DNA of 64,000 nucleotides from Casuarius casuarius (lineage: Eukaryota > Chordata > Aves > Casuariiformes > Casuariidae): positions 979,413-1,043,412 of the forward strand of contig PTFA01000314.1 in the NCBI GenBank assembly GCA_003342895.1, written 5' to 3'. The position numbers were made by a program, and so were the translations under genes. Below are positions 44,046 through 57,222 of the stretch, piece after piece (the stretch's first letter is position 1; each line of letters starts with the position of its first letter). The notes under the pieces are model-generated. The model worked only from the letters and a program-made list of their open reading frames with translations, was not told where the DNA came from and ran no database searches.

Positions 44046-47000
44046 GTGAGTAGTTTCCAGATCATTTTCACCTCATTTATTGGAATTGGGAGTGGGGGGG
44101 GAGACAAACCAATTGAAAATAAGTAGGGAGGTGGCTCCAGGAAGAAAAGCATTACTCATTTGCAGTCAGCAGTTTCCAAGGAAGAGTGCTCTTTTAGCAT
44201 CTGTATTGACAATAACAAATGCAGGCAAGACCAGAACTTACCTGTCACTACATTGACAGCTAGCACCTTGGCTCCTTTGCTCAAATAAATTAATGCTTGG
44301 GTTTGAATAATTGACAAGCTGTCCTCCTACATAAAAGTAGTTGATTATGTGGGGTCCTGACAAAATGAAAAAAAAAACCCTACTAGTAAAGATGTACGAT
44401 CCAGAGTCACCTCTGAGCTGTACTGGCTTTATACTAGCTGGTTTCAGAGGTCACCCAGATTTACTCAAGGCTGAGTCGACACTCAGCCTAGTGAAAGCTG
44501 GGGATTGAAATGGAATTCTACATTAGTCTGACACACAGAAATAAACCTAGACACAGCTGATGCCCACACAAGAGCATCAGCATATCCACAGCTGTAGGTG
44601 ACAGGCTCCCTGGCCTAGGCTCTTCCTTCAAACTTTCTGCAAGCTTAAAGCAGGCGTGAGCTGCATTTTCACTGCCTTTCACAACAGTGGGAATCAGACC
44701 CAGCAGGAACCAGAAGCTGCTAGTGGACTTTGATCAGTTATTCGTTAGCCTGAATACTGCAAGCAAGGCTCAAGTCCTACCCAGGGAGCCAGCTCCTCTT
44801 CTGCTGAAGGCGTCAGGCCAGCAGCTCTGACATTGTCAGCCCTGGCAGCAGGGCTGGGCCCGTGGCACCCATTTTGCCCTCTGCGTTTTCACGTGCGTGT
44901 GCTGATGGTCAGGGCGACAGCACTGCATGACTTGATGAAAATGCCTTAGGGCTGCTGGTTTGTTATGCTCTACCTTTAATTGCCTGTGTCATTTGTGTAA
45001 TCACCTCCATACTTTCTTCCTGCCACTTATTTGAACTTAGCACGAAGCCTGCATTTCCAGCTGGGTTAGCTTGAGCTCAGGTTAGCACAGGCTTTGAGGC
45101 AGAGTGGGAAGGATTAGGCTCCGTGCTTGGAGCTGCTTTGGAAGAGGTCCTGGCTCCTCCGATCACAAGCAGGCCAATGCAATCAGATGACCAGCATGCC
45201 TATGGAAGCAGAGCAGAGAATTAAGGAAAAAAAGACTAAAATCCCCACAGAACTGCAGCGTTTCTCTCAGCTGTCATCAGGTTTTCTATGGAAACACACT
45301 GCACAGGGTAGGAATTCCTTTGCATGTGACGCAGAGCTTGGCAATCTTATCATCAGAGCAGGTTCCGGTGGAAAATGCAGATTCTCTAAAATATATGATA
45401 GACTTGTCGCTGTTTGTCCGTGGAACTATTCAAATCAAAGAAGTAGTTAGGTTTTACCATTTCTTAAACAAAACTCCAAATTTGTTCTGATTCAGAATTT
45501 TCTGTGAATATTTTAAGAGCTCTAAAAAAAAATGCTCAAATCAGAAGTGAAATGCTTTGGTCTGGGTCAGAGAAAATTTGAGTTTAACCCCAAATTATTA
45601 GGTGTTTTTCACTTTTATTTTTTACATTCGCCAGTAAATTAGAAGTTCACTTGGTCACGTAGCTCTACCTGCTGTCACAGCATCCCTCTTCCTAGCACAC
45701 TGCCAAAACTAGGACTCCCTAACCTCCCCCTCAGGAGAGTCAGCTGCATTTCTTCAAAATCACACAAAGTGCAGTGCTTCATAAAATGACACTATATTAA
45801 GTATTCCTTAGGTTGCACGTGTATAATCTATAAGTAATAGAAGAATCTATTACAACCGTGCCAAACAGCCACTGTTTTTTGATGTAAAATCTCAGCAGGC
45901 TGACCCTCAACTCAATAGCCTCATTACTCATCGCAGAGCCACCACTTTCTTCACTTGTTCTCCCTGCATTTGAATTTGTCCCCTCTTTTCTTCTGTTTGC
46001 AGCTGCGATCTCTCTTTTAATCTGTTCTCTGCTCTCTCCTGCTGCTTCTCTGTCTTTTTACCCTCTTCTGCCTATGCTTTCTCTGTCTCTTTATTCTTTT
46101 CATACTTTTTATTGTTTTTATTCATTCTTCTCTCGTGCGTGCGTTTCTTCCTCTTCTTTTCTTCCTTGCCTCATGAAAAGCTTTGGAAAAAGAGTCTNTT
46201 TTCAAAGAAACCCTTCCTTTATCTAGAGCAGTTCCTCAGTTTCTCTTTCTGATTGCTGAAAGTGGTTACCCGCAACAGGGCTTCTTGAGGGGGGACCCTT
46301 TTACATGAAGACAGGCTCAGTGTAGGAGATATGGAAAAGCATTTAAGAAATACAGCCACAAAACATTTTTTTTTAGAAAAAAGGACAGAGGTTTTGGGAC
46401 TAAAATATTCTCTGAATCCATCTGATTAAAATCCTCTTATCAAAAATAAAAAGGTCAAAGAATATCTACATTCTTAAAATGAAACTTCACTTACTCAGAT
46501 TTTTAAAATTAAAATCCTTAAAGCACGATTATGAAATGATCTGTTTAATTCCACTTCAGATTTTAAATATTTCTGTATATTTACCCGCAGTCCACAAATT
46601 TCAAGAACATCCCCCCAAAAATCTTTTCAAGCCAACCAAAAATTATTTGAAAATCATTTTTCAGATTGGCAGTGAACCAAGAAATCCATTATCTGTGCAG
46701 TTCTAGCCAGAAAGGCAAGTTGTTTCAAAAGTCTTTGAATCAGATTATAGCTGCCAGAGATGCTCTGACCCTCATGAGCTGCAAACCATAGCTAAGGCCC
46801 CCTCCTCAGGGTCCTGATACATTGTGTATAGCACAGTTGTCATCTTCAGCTGCTCCTTTAGCGGCCCCCATGGAGATGACGTGTCGGAGCTGCTCAGCTG
46901 CAGCTTTCTTCCAGGCTTTCGCAGCGGCAGAGCAGGGCAAAGGAGCTGATGCCCTGGGAGCCTCTAGGCATTTTCGGGGGTGGAGGGGGGAGGGTTTGAA

Positions 47001-50000
47001 GCTGAAAGGAGACGTTTCACAAATCAATCTTATATTTCACTGACTTGCTTCTGTCAAAGCTGGAAAAAAGCGCAAGAAGTTCAAGTCCTGACTTCATGTA
47101 GTCATGCTGCCCGGTAGGTGAGAATTGTGTGGAGCAGCACTGCAGCCAAGGAAATGGTCTACGGGTGGCTCAGCTGGTTTATGGGGGCTAGCTCAGCTAC
47201 TAGAATAAACGCAGCTGGCAGCCCGCAGTGTAGTCTTCAGCATAGATTAGCTCATCTCCCCAGGGCTGTCAGCAAACCCTGGGACTGTTGGCACAACTGT
47301 CTCCAGCCGGGCTGATAGCACCATGAGGACCACACTATTGATTTGACTCTTAAAATGTGCTGGGAGGCTCCTTTAGTATGGAGCAATAGCATACTTGTAC
47401 AGCTCCATCACTTTTCCACGCAGGAAATTTAGCAAAGCTCTGCTGATTTTGAGGTAGCTGCATCAGTCTTTCTGAGCTGGCTCCAGCTAGGTAGTAATAC
47501 ATGTCAGCAAATAAAATCTAGAGGATCCAGAGCACCTTAGATGGAGACACTCGTGCAAGGCATCGTGCTTTCCAACAGCTCTGCCTCGGACGTCTGCACT
47601 GTGTTTGTGGTTCAGCCAGAGGGCTTGGTCCTGCTCAGGTCTGCTCTTGGGAAAATTGGGGAAGATCAATTAAAAGGTCAGCCAAACATACAAAAACATG
47701 GCCTTTGTGATACCTCTCAGACACATTAAAAAACACAGAAGACTCAGCTCTTAAAATTAGATGAACCACCATAAACTTCAGTGGCTTAAGAGGAAAGGTA
47801 TCCCATGTTTAAGATCTGAACCATAGGCTCAAGGCCAAGTAAACTGGCAGATTGCCCTTGAAATCAACAAATGCTTATCTGGCTTATGTGCGACATCATC
47901 TTAGATCCTCCCAGGTTCTCCAGAAAGACTCAGGGGAAGAAGTAACCTTGGAACACACAAAGTTCTTTAAAGGTTAATATATTTGAGGGTTTTGTTTTTG
48001 TGGAGGTTTTTATTTTCTCCAGGTGAAAGGGAGGAACAAAAACATTTTGTACCCTGCAAATGAGAATTCAGGTTAAATGTTCCTTGTCATTTTTAATATA
48101 GGCAACTGTTCAATATATTCCAGAGCTGGGACTTGGGGGGATCAGGTGAAAAGAAGATCTGAACATTTGGAAAGTAGCTTGCTTTCCCCAAATGACATCA
48201 GTAAAACATTCTTTACAATTTAAGAGGTTGCCTTCAAATACCATCCAAAACGATATTCCCCAAATTCAAACTGCATAGGGGACAGATGTGGAAATTAAAT
48301 GGAAAAAATGAGAACTGGATAAAAGCAGAAAAAATCTGATGAAGATAAAGAATTCCTACAGTCTACCAAAAAAAAAAAAATCGTTAGTGGTGTAAAAGAT
48401 GATGGCCATAATATTCTGATGTTACAAGTGTCTGTTGGTGCCCGGGTTGTGGCCTCTTTACAGGACCTGGTGGAGACAGTAGATGTTCAGCATTTTTTGA
48501 AAATCGGGCCTCTCCTGGGTGAAACATTCAAAAGGTTGGAAGTCCTGATGTGTCCTGCTATGCACGCAAACTAAAATCCCAGTTACCACCCTGCTTCTTT
48601 CAAACTGATGGCTTGATGCATATATTCTGGAAAAGGATAGCGCTAGTGACAAATTTCTGAAAGTCAAAGATTAAAAACCTAAACACAGTGACTATCGCCC
48701 CAAGTCCTGAGCTCTGCCTGCTTAAGCAAAGTCCTGAAAATGTATGTGTTCAAACAAAGAGTGATTTCTACATTTAGCTCTAATTCTTGCAAAGGGANGA
48801 ATCACCTTGTGAAAAGTGGAGCCTCACCCTCCACCCCCTCTTTCCAACTGGATATCAGACTTGAAGGAAACCTTTCCGGTGGACCAGACCTGCTCTTTAA
48901 ACTTGTGGACCACCTAGTGACTTTGAGTGTGTCTGGAGCTCTTTCAGTACCCTGCAAGAATAACTTTACCAGGACAATACTCAAGAATAGATAGAACCAT
49001 GACTTGAGTTTCAGTCTGACCCTTGACTGGACCAATTACTAAAAAAATGTGGACTACGTACTATACCTTTTGAAAGATCTGTACTCACTGGATCTCAGGA
49101 CACCCTGTTGTTTGTTATTAGATGAAGAGCTCTGAATATTTGTAATAATCTGTGATGTGTTGCCTTGCATTGTATTTTTTTCTTATAAAATAAAATTAAT
49201 TATTTATTAAAAGTTCTACCTGGATGAAGAACATTTAAGAGTTCACCTGCTCTAGATGCTTATTCTTAGCCTGAAATCTCAGTGCTGGGATTGTGATGCT
49301 GCATCTCCTTCTCAACGACCCAATTCTCTCGTCATAATAACGAAGGATGGTAATAATGAATAAGAGCAGATGAACTCTTAAAAAATAAAGGTCCTCCTTT
49401 CAAGCAAAAGTCCCTAGCAAGTGGATTCCTTTCTCTAGTGTCTTCTGAAGGTCTTTGAGGTTCTTCTTCTTCCCCCTCGTTCGAACTGACGACTAACTTA
49501 CTCTGTGAGTAGTCCCCATCTGGTCAATTGTAGAGTTACACTGCATGATGAAGAGTGGTGAAATCTGGCCTGGATGGGAAATGNAACACAAAGTATCTGT
49601 GTGCAGGGTGATGGCTGCTGGCCACAGCGATTTTTCAGGAGCCTGGCTCTTTTGCATGACAAAATGGATGGTGAGGGGCTTGTATTTTATGTGGTAATCC
49701 AGTCCTAGTCTACACTGTGTTCGACAAGCTGGTCCATGGTGTATTAGTAATTCTGTTTGTAAATAAAATGTTTGAAATATATTTCTTACAACGTGAAGAC
49801 CCTGAATTCAACCCTTGCAAGTGGAGAAGATCACAGTTAAGGGGATACTTTTTTGTCCTTCACAAAATTGCAGCTGGGCTTTCATGATAGGCTGTGGCAT
49901 TGGAACAGCATGCCTGCAGCTGTATGTGGGCTATCTGGAATGAGCTGACACCAATTGCACCTTTATTTACTTGGCTTTTTTGGTCAGCTTAGGTCAGCTT

Positions 50001-53000
50001 CTTACTGCTGTGTTAGCGTGTGATTCGAATTCCTACTTATTTCCATTTTCAACCACAGGCAAAAGAAAGAAATGTAAAAAGGGGAGATCTCTCCCTAAAA
50101 GAGGACTGAAAGTCCTGTCACTATGGAGATTTGCAAGCGGGAGACGGCACAGCTTGCACCCATGGATGTATCTTCATGGCCTCCAGGAGTGCCCATACCA
50201 CTGTCACAACAGTGTGCACAAACCGAACAGCTGGAGTAGAGTCCTTTGGCTTCAGGTTGTCCGTGCCAGTTGCTTGCTTCACCACAGGGTCTCAGACACG
50301 CCTTTTCTTGGGGGGGACTGCACATTTCCTAGCATCTCCTCAGCCCCTCACAAAGCCCCTGTAGCTCCCTCCTGCTGAGCTGACCCCAGGGAAACTGCCA
50401 GTTGGTCGTGGTCAAATGAGCCAAGCAACGCCGGAGCTTTTTACATTCAGTAGTTTTGTAGCCCTTTGGCACAGAAGTTTGATTTTGTGCAGAAGCCTGC
50501 TGTTATGTACCCCCAATTTTGGGCAACAACATTTAAATTGCCTTATGCCATCACTGCTTTAGACTGAGTGCTTCTGCAAGGTCCCAGCTGGAGAAGGGAC
50601 TTGGCTGTGTGGGAGTGTGCAACGTGGTGGAAGTCATGTTTGAAAATGGGAATTAAGCTTCTACCTTCTTCAGACACTTTTGGGAAAGTTTTGTCACTGC
50701 TTTTGCAATGTATAAGGTAGCCTTTGAATAAAATACAGTATGTATAAAATACAATATATTTCCTCCTGCGGGTCTGGCGCTGCTGCTTCTGTTCGCGCCC
50801 CAGTCAAAGGGAGTACTGAGCTGCATAAATCAGCGAGGTACCACTGACCTCAGTGGAGCTCTGCTGATTTTACACCAGGGGAGCATCTGGCTTGGGAGCC
50901 ATTGCCTGGATTAGGCTTTCGGTCCGTCTTTGTGGAGGTGAAAGACCATGCAGCGTTTTTTCCCCCATCCTTGAGGAATGCCCTGGCTTTTGGCCAGTGG
51001 CTCCACATTCAAGAGGATTCAATCTTCAAAAAAATAGACTAGATCCCCTGGTGAGCACCTAATGGATTGAAACCAGAAATGCATTTTTCTTTTCTCTCTT
51101 GCTTTCCCTTTTAAATCAATGAGGCACTCAAGGATATTGAATTATGGTAGATACTGTAAGGGAAGAAAAGCTCTGTAGCTAGCATCCAAAAAATCTGAAG
51201 TGGTGCTTGGATCCTTTTGATCAGGAAACCCAGTGCTACCCTAGTGCTTCAGGGAGTTTTTCTTTCCTAGGTTGATTGAGCTGCGTATGAAACACGAACA
51301 CATATGTGCCTTGCTAACAGTTTCAGGCTGGTTGCTCTGCATAACGTGCAAGAGGAGAGGGAGAATATCAGAGAAACCATACATGTGTGACCTATTTGGT
51401 GCTGGATTTTCAAAAGAGCTCAGCTTGCACTTTAGGTACCTGAAAAAATAGATGAATTTTCAAAAAGTGCCAACCGGGCAGCACTCAGCAGGGGGAAAAT
51501 GGATGTTGGCTCTTTTAAAAATCTGGTCCTGTACTGGGGTTTTTTTTGATCTTTTGGTGTGAACTTCCAGCNCTGCTGTATGTGAAGTAAATTGTATGTA
51601 ACAATAGCATTACTACATTTTCCTTTGTTATTAAGATTGCTTGCCAAACTAGTTTCACAATTCAGTGGAGGCAGAAATGAAAGCTTGTCCCCCTAAGAAG
51701 TTAGACACCTTTGCAGATGCTGTAGCCTATTGTTCCAGGTAAGGAGAGTGCNGGTGTGTCTCACTGACCTCCGTTGTTCCATGCCCAGTATGTCGTGGTT
51801 TCCTGTGTGCATCGGAGAGATGCATCATGGAAAAAGGGATGATAAGGAAATGAAGTGTTTAGCCTCGAGCAGAAAATCTGGTCTATTCCAAATCAAAAGG
51901 CTGAAAGCGTGACAGTTCCATGGAGAACAGATCTGACTTTTGGCTTTAATCAACTTATGTGTTAGTGCATCAACCCTCACTCTGAATTGCTTTTTATTCG
52001 AAGGAATGTTTTAAAAAGTAATTTATGTAATTTTTTGACTTGGATGCTTTGTTGTATTCACACAGGAGTCTCTGTCCAGACTGTAAAGCTGTTGAGAGCG
52101 ACACACCTTGATGTGTAGCTCCCATGCATTACGCAGAAGTATTCAGGCAGTCATTGCATGTGCTCATCTGCAATCTCTAGCATGTAACTGTGCTGAATGC
52201 TGTAGGCCAGGTTTGCCCAACACCTTAAATGGCATTTGGGCTCCTGAGGGAAGCTATGAGGTCTGGGGACATTGAGGCTTCATGAGCCAGTGTGGTTTCC
52301 AAAGAGCACCCCAGTGTTTTAGTAGCTCAAATCTCCTTGACTTTCAGCGGGGAGTCTTCTCCTACATGACTTGTACGTTTCTGAGAGTCCTCCACAGAGA
52401 GATTTGTGCCAGCAGCTCTGAGATTAATGCATGCATTGGCAAGACTTTAGAGCCCTCCTCTGAAAAACATCCTTTATTCGCCCTAGGTCAGCGGTAGAAG
52501 GCCAATAATTCTCCAGTGAAAGTCTTCAGAGGAAATGTCACACGTCTCCTCTAAGTCACTGACAACTGCTCTAACAGTCTCTGCGTCTTATGTGGGAAAC
52601 ATGAGCACACCTGCCTTTATCTTTCTTCCAAAACTTGCTTACTTCAATGTCTTTGTTAACTTTTTCTGTTCTTAAAAGAGCTGCGGCAGGGCAGCAGGGT
52701 GAGAGCCACGCTAAAGGCTGCAGCAGATCAGCGCTCCTTAGGAGCAAGATGTAGGGTCCTTGTTGGCGTCTCTTTGGTTTTACCTTGCCTGAAGAGGAAG
52801 GAAGCATGGATTTACCTTACTTTGCACTGCTTATATCCAACATAAAAATATCAGTCTGTCTTAGGAGAGGAGGAAACTTTGTGTGTTTTCTTATGCAGGT
52901 TTTCTCCTGGAACAGGGTCTTTCATGTGGAGTAGAAACCCAGGGACTGGATTCCTTGATGTTTGGCCTGACTTTTTTCCTTGGCCTATTTGATCTCAATC

Positions 53001-53176
53001 CAATCCCTTCACCTCTCTGAGGTGTCCACAGCCACTGAAAAATGGGGATAATTACATTTGCTTCCTTTGTAAAGCAAGAGCGAGGTATTGGCGGTGGTTT
53101 GCAGTGCATGGGAGTTGTTAATAGCAAGATCAGCCCGAGTTGGTCCGTAGAAACAATGTGTGCTTTCTCCACACAG
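44046..53176 (+). other. EPHA5: EPHA5 last intron
   Basis: The largest intron in the window, 9.1 kb, splits the SAM domain. It contains a long C/T-rich tract (45945-46175) that includes a convincing unused acceptor (tttcttctgtttgcag ending 46002). The 48.3-49.8 kb part is AT-rich with several AATAAA hexamers (near 49189, 49385 and 49763), but none follows an in-frame coding extension. No RNA gene or intact transposon is recognised. Confidence 0.82.
45945..46175 (+). repeat. Pyrimidine-rich tract
   Basis: About 230 bases are overwhelmingly C and T on the + strand, with interspersed CTCTCT, TTCTTC and TTTTAT runs and only scattered purines. In RNA it would offer many CU-rich binding sites of PTBP type. 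It includes a good-looking acceptor at 46001-46002 with no obvious exon after it. Confidence 0.75.
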
Positions 53177-53282
53177 GGACTTGAGGCGCCTTGGAGTGAC
53201 ACTTGTTGGTCACCAGAAGAAGATAATGAGCAGCCTCCAAGAGCTGAAGGTCCAGCTGGTGAACGGGATGGTGCCCTTGTAA
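53177..53282 (+). CDS. EPHA5: EPHA5 last coding exon: SAM end and C-terminus
   Basis: This is the coding part (106 nt) of the terminal exon and encodes residues 537-571 plus TAA at 53280-53282. It reads [20 protein letters not shown], then [29 protein letters not shown] is the SAM helix 4-5 region. The protein ends Val-Pro-Leu, which has hydrophobic residues at 0 and -2 and so fits a class II PDZ ligand, as in other EphA receptors. The acceptor is gctttctccacacag. MSSLQEL differs slightly from the remembered MNSLQEM of human EPHA5. The exon continues as 3' UTR. Confidence 0.97.
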
Positions 53283-53953
53283 CTTGCTTTTAAAGTCACT
53301 TCCTCGAGTGATCAGTCCTGCACTTTGTATACTAGCCCTGAGATTTATTTTAACTAAAAAAAGGGAAATTCAGTGATTTCTATAACTGAAGGACACAGGC
53401 CTCCACCACATCATTTATAAAGCAGTATTTTGACTCAAACTTTCCTTTTCTTCCTATTTGTGTCCTCATTTTCATGAAGTAAGTGTAACATGCATGGAAC
53501 ATGGAAATGGATCTACTGTACATGAAGTTAACTGATTTCTTATGCTTCAGCAGCAACAACGCCAAGCCTTCCCACCACCTGTTGTCTGTACTTGGGATAC
53601 CTATATATAGCACCTTTATATACTGAATTATGGCAGCACATGGTAATACTTCCAAGAACTTACTTGAACAGAGAAGTTTTGTAGCCGTTTATGGACTTGC
53701 TAAAACTGCAGTTTACTTCAAGTCTTAATTGTCTACAGAAGTGTATTGAAGAGCAATATGATTAGATTATTTCTTGATAGATATTTTGTTTTGTAAATTT
53801 AAAAGATGCTGTTACACAGCGTTAAGTTATAGAGACTAGTGTATAAATATGTTGCTTGCTCAATGGCAAATACAATACAGGGTGTATATTTTTTTCTCTG
53901 TGTTACAAAGTCCCTTTTAGTTTGCTCTTCTGTGAGGATGCTACATGAAGACA

Positions 53954-53961
53954 TGTATATA
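53954..53961 (+). promoter_or_regulatory. Pumilio-type UGUAUAUA site in 3' UTR
   Basis: TGTATATA matches the PUM consensus UGUANAUA exactly and lies 0.67 kb after the stop codon, so it is present even in the shortest predicted transcript. Pumilio proteins repress and localise neuronal mRNAs. Such 8-mers also arise by chance in AT-rich DNA. Confidence 0.45.
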
Positions 53962-54156
53962 CTGTACAGTTTGCTACACATCAGGTACAAGATTGGGGGT
54001 TTTTTTCATTGTTTCTTTTTGTTCTCTTTCCCTCCTTGTTTTGCTTCCGTTTTGTGTTGCCGCTATGCTTTGTATTCTTGCTGCTGTTTGGTTTTAGCAA
54101 TATATAAAGCTTTCATTAGTTTTAATTACATATATGAGGTAGAAAGCCTTTGCTTA

Positions 54157-54162
54157 AATAAA
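54157..54162 (+). terminator. EPHA5: Proximal polyadenylation signal AATAAA
   Basis: AATAAA lies inside gcttaaataaaagatgttcc and is followed 10-25 bases on by a pyrimidine-rich stretch. It ends an AT-rich, UTR-like region 0.87 kb from the stop codon. It is the best candidate for a short transcript end. Confidence 0.6.
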
Positions 54163-54229
54163 AGATGTTCCTCTCCTCCACCCCATCCAGGGTGGCGGCA
54201 CTGGGAAGAAGAGAAGTAAAATGGGATTA

Positions 54230-54540
54230 AATCCCCCAGCTCGCAGTGGCCTCTGGGGCAATGTGGCACCTGGACGGGACGGCCTTGCCAAAATGGTGGC
54301 GATCGGAGCTGGGCCTTGCCAAAAGCAGCCGCCTGCCATCCCCACATGGCTGCCTGGGCACCTGCTGGCTTCTTCCTGCACCAGGCCCGGGGAGGGGGGA
54401 GGCTGTGGACCGGGGCGGCCGAAAGGGCGGTGGCAGGCAAGGCTGCCCGACAGGGCTGCCCCTCTCCTGCCCGCTCCCATGCTGGGCCCCTCCGCCACGG
54501 GGAAAGCTGAACGCCTTCGGCACAAAGAATGGATGCCTGG
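54230..54540. other. GC-rich patch within the 3' UTR
   Basis: A roughly 300-bp segment rich in G and C with several CpGs (for example gacgggacgg, ggggcggccgaaagggcgg). It contrasts sharply with the AT-rich UTR on its left. It generates long open frames on both strands, including 159 and 172 codons, because stop codons are scarce in GC-rich DNA. No domain is recognisable in them. Confidence 0.7.
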
Positions 54541-55834
54541 ATGGATATACGGGAGGCTACCAACCTGGGCGCTTTGCATGGAGAGGAGGGAAACCCAATG
54601 CCAGCTAGAAAAAAATTTCATATTTCTTTTGCTATTGTTGGGATTAATGCATGCAGTTATTATGGTATTCATAGGTTGGGGGNTTTTTTTAAGGCTTTAG
54701 TAAAGATAAGGATTAAAAAAAAACCATCACTCTGCTCATGGCAAGTATTTACTGTTATTCTAGATACATTGCTTCTTCAGAGGTGCTGGGGAGCATGTGA
54801 TGGCATTTGTCCTCGCTGATAAAATGGGTCCTGCCACCTGGCAAAGCAGAGCCGGAGCAGCACCACCAGTGCCACAAGCAGGCCCATCTCCTGCCAGCTT
54901 TCCCAAAGCACGTCTTCAGTGCCACTTCAGCTTCTTTTAAACATCTTCAATTCCCTCAAAGCCCTTGGATAAGAACTGATACAAATACTAGTTTCTAAAG
55001 AAAAGGGATAGAGAAAGGTCTAAAAGGAGACTGTTTTTTTTTTTTTTTTTTCTTTTCCTCTCCCCTGCAGAAGCGCATAGGGGTTTTAGGAGCCCAAGTT
55101 CCCACAACTTGAAGCAGGGATTTTTCGGTCAAAAAAGTGTCCGTTTTGCAATGCCATGCAGATTCAGCCCCCACCCCAAGTTCATATGCAGGGATCAGAA
55201 ATAGCAGCTGAGGTGTGTGGCAACAGCGGCGCATGAGGGGAAGGTTTGACAGATCTTGCTTGTGCAATTTCTCATGCCGTTGTTTCATTTTGCCAGCTGC
55301 CAGGCCACAAAAGGATGGGGAGGAAGAGCAAGACATAACAATCTCAGCACGTAAGAGACTTGTCAAATAATAAATAACTTTATTAGAGCTGTCAGTGGAA
55401 GTGTCTCGGGATTATTTGTGTCTCCCGGCCTGCAGTGCTCTGGAAAAATAATCTGTAGGAAGGCAGGAGCAACGACTTGTTTCTTTGGGAGGAATCACTC
55501 AGTCACTGCTTGCCTCAATCAGCTGCTCTCAGAGAGATGTTAATTAAGCAAATTTCTGCCCTTCTCCTTTCTGTGGGTTGTCTTTGGTCACTTGTTAACT
55601 GTGGAGCCCAATGAATTTTGGGGGTTGTTCTGTTTTATGGGCTTTTAAAATGAAATTCTTTTCACTTTTGTGGCTTTGGAAAGCAGTACACAGGATTTCT
55701 GGGATGCACCACGTGAAAGTGAGAGCGACATTCTTGATGATAGACTGTAGTAATTACTGGATGCTGGAGTAACCTTCAAAATACCCTTCAGCCAAACTAG
55801 TGGCAAGCAAACTATTCTTAAGCCAGATGGCATT

Positions 55835-55842
55835 TGTAAATA
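55835..55842 (+). promoter_or_regulatory. Pumilio-type UGUAAAUA site in extended 3' UTR
   Basis: TGTAAATA matches UGUANAUA exactly. It lies downstream of the proximal polyadenylation signal and so would be present only in longer transcripts. Confidence 0.4.
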
Positions 55843-55865
55843 GGATGCCTGCACTCAGTTCCTTA

Positions 55866-55882
55866 AAATAAATAAATAAATG
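55866..55882 (+). terminator. EPHA5: AATAAA cluster (short AAAT repeat)
   Basis: The short tandem repeat aaaataaataaataaat contains three overlapping AATAAA hexamers (first at 55868) and is followed by T-rich sequence. It is a possible middle polyadenylation site. Confidence 0.4.
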
Positions 55883-56787
55883 CCCTTTTATATTTATTTC
55901 AAGTGCTGTTCTTGCTACAGATTTCTTATAAGCTTTGAGCGAAGCAAAAAAGCTAATGTTTTAAAAAAACAGGGTCAAGAAGTTACAACTTCTACATCTG
56001 TGCTCAAGTTCCAGAGCAAAATCTGAGATTTTTTTTTTGTTAACTTCAGAGAGAACTGCCAGTCCTCAGTATTTGGGAAGTTAGACCATTTANTGGGGGC
56101 ATCGCTTATGGATTTAGGGTTTTTCACTTCATGTGGCTTTTTCCAAGGCCTCAGGGATTTTGCAGCACCTCCTGGGAAATCACAGCCTTAACCACTCTCC
56201 TGGCCTGCCAAGCTGGGCGGCACAAAGCACATGTGGAGAAGTGTGCCTTTGAAAGGCGGCTTTCGCATTTTGTGCTAGGAAGAGTTGCAAGGTAAAAGTG
56301 TATAGGCTTACGCTGCAATGTTAGAAATGGTGATTGCACGTAGTGCGATGTGGAGAACAAGATCGCAGTGGTATTTTTCTGATGCAAGCATCGTAGTGAG
56401 CAACACAGGGCAGTTTGCCGCCCTTGCTAGCTGTGTGCTGGCCATTTACACCATACTGAAATGTGCAAGTGTTAGATATGCAAAGGCAGCAATTTTCATT
56501 CACCAGCCCCAAATTGAGAGCGGGAGCCGAAGCAGTTTGCTTGCCCATCTTGTTTTGCTGCTAAGTGGGAGGAAGTCTCTCAAACAGAGGGGAGGTCTTT
56601 CCAAAAGGGTTTTTTTTCTTCTTGGGACAAGGAAGTCTTCCCAAGCATAGCTTGTTTAGACTAACCCCCATTCATTGTTTAGTTACCACTTGGAAAATTT
56701 ATCTAATTATAAAAAGAGGAAGACTGAATTTAAAAAAGATCGGTTTTAGATTTTATTTATTCTGTCCATAGGCTAACAGCAAGACGA

Positions 56788-56793
56788 AATAAA
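56788..56793 (+). terminator. EPHA5: Candidate polyadenylation signal AATAAA
   Basis: AATAAA in gacgaaataaaggtgaag is followed about 20 bases later by ttttttttgtctgctcagtg, a good U/GU-rich downstream element. It is a plausible transcript end 3.5 kb after the stop codon. Confidence 0.5.
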
Positions 56794-57222
56794 GGTGAAG
56801 ATTAAAAATTTTTTTTGTCTGCTCAGTGTTGAATATAAAAATGTAGAAGTCCCAGTAAGTAGTCAAGAAATTGTGAATCCTTTAGACTGCTGTAGTCATG
56901 AAATTAGTCATTAAGGAGTGTGTGAAATACATCGGTAGCGGTCTAAGAGTAATGCTTAGTTTTGAGTCCTTTATTAATATGTTCCTTGCAATTCCTTAGG
57001 GCAAGTAGGTCGGGAGCTCTTGTGTTAAGTACTGCCCAAATCGCAGCATTCATCTCAGCACCTTGCAGCAGCAGTTTAATTCATAGAAAACTTTAGCATT
57101 GCCACATTTATGCCATCTTTTTTTTCCCCCCCTTTCTTTTTGACACTCTCTGTGCATTCTGTTTATGTACATGTTACATGTTTTTGTAGTGTAAGATACG
57201 AAATTTTATATTTTTTCATAAA

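Noticed and set aside
54154..54700. Overlapping 159- and 172-codon frames on opposite strands
   Set aside because: Explained by low stop-codon frequency in a GC-rich patch of the 3' UTR. The predicted proteins are Gly/Pro/Arg-rich without domains.
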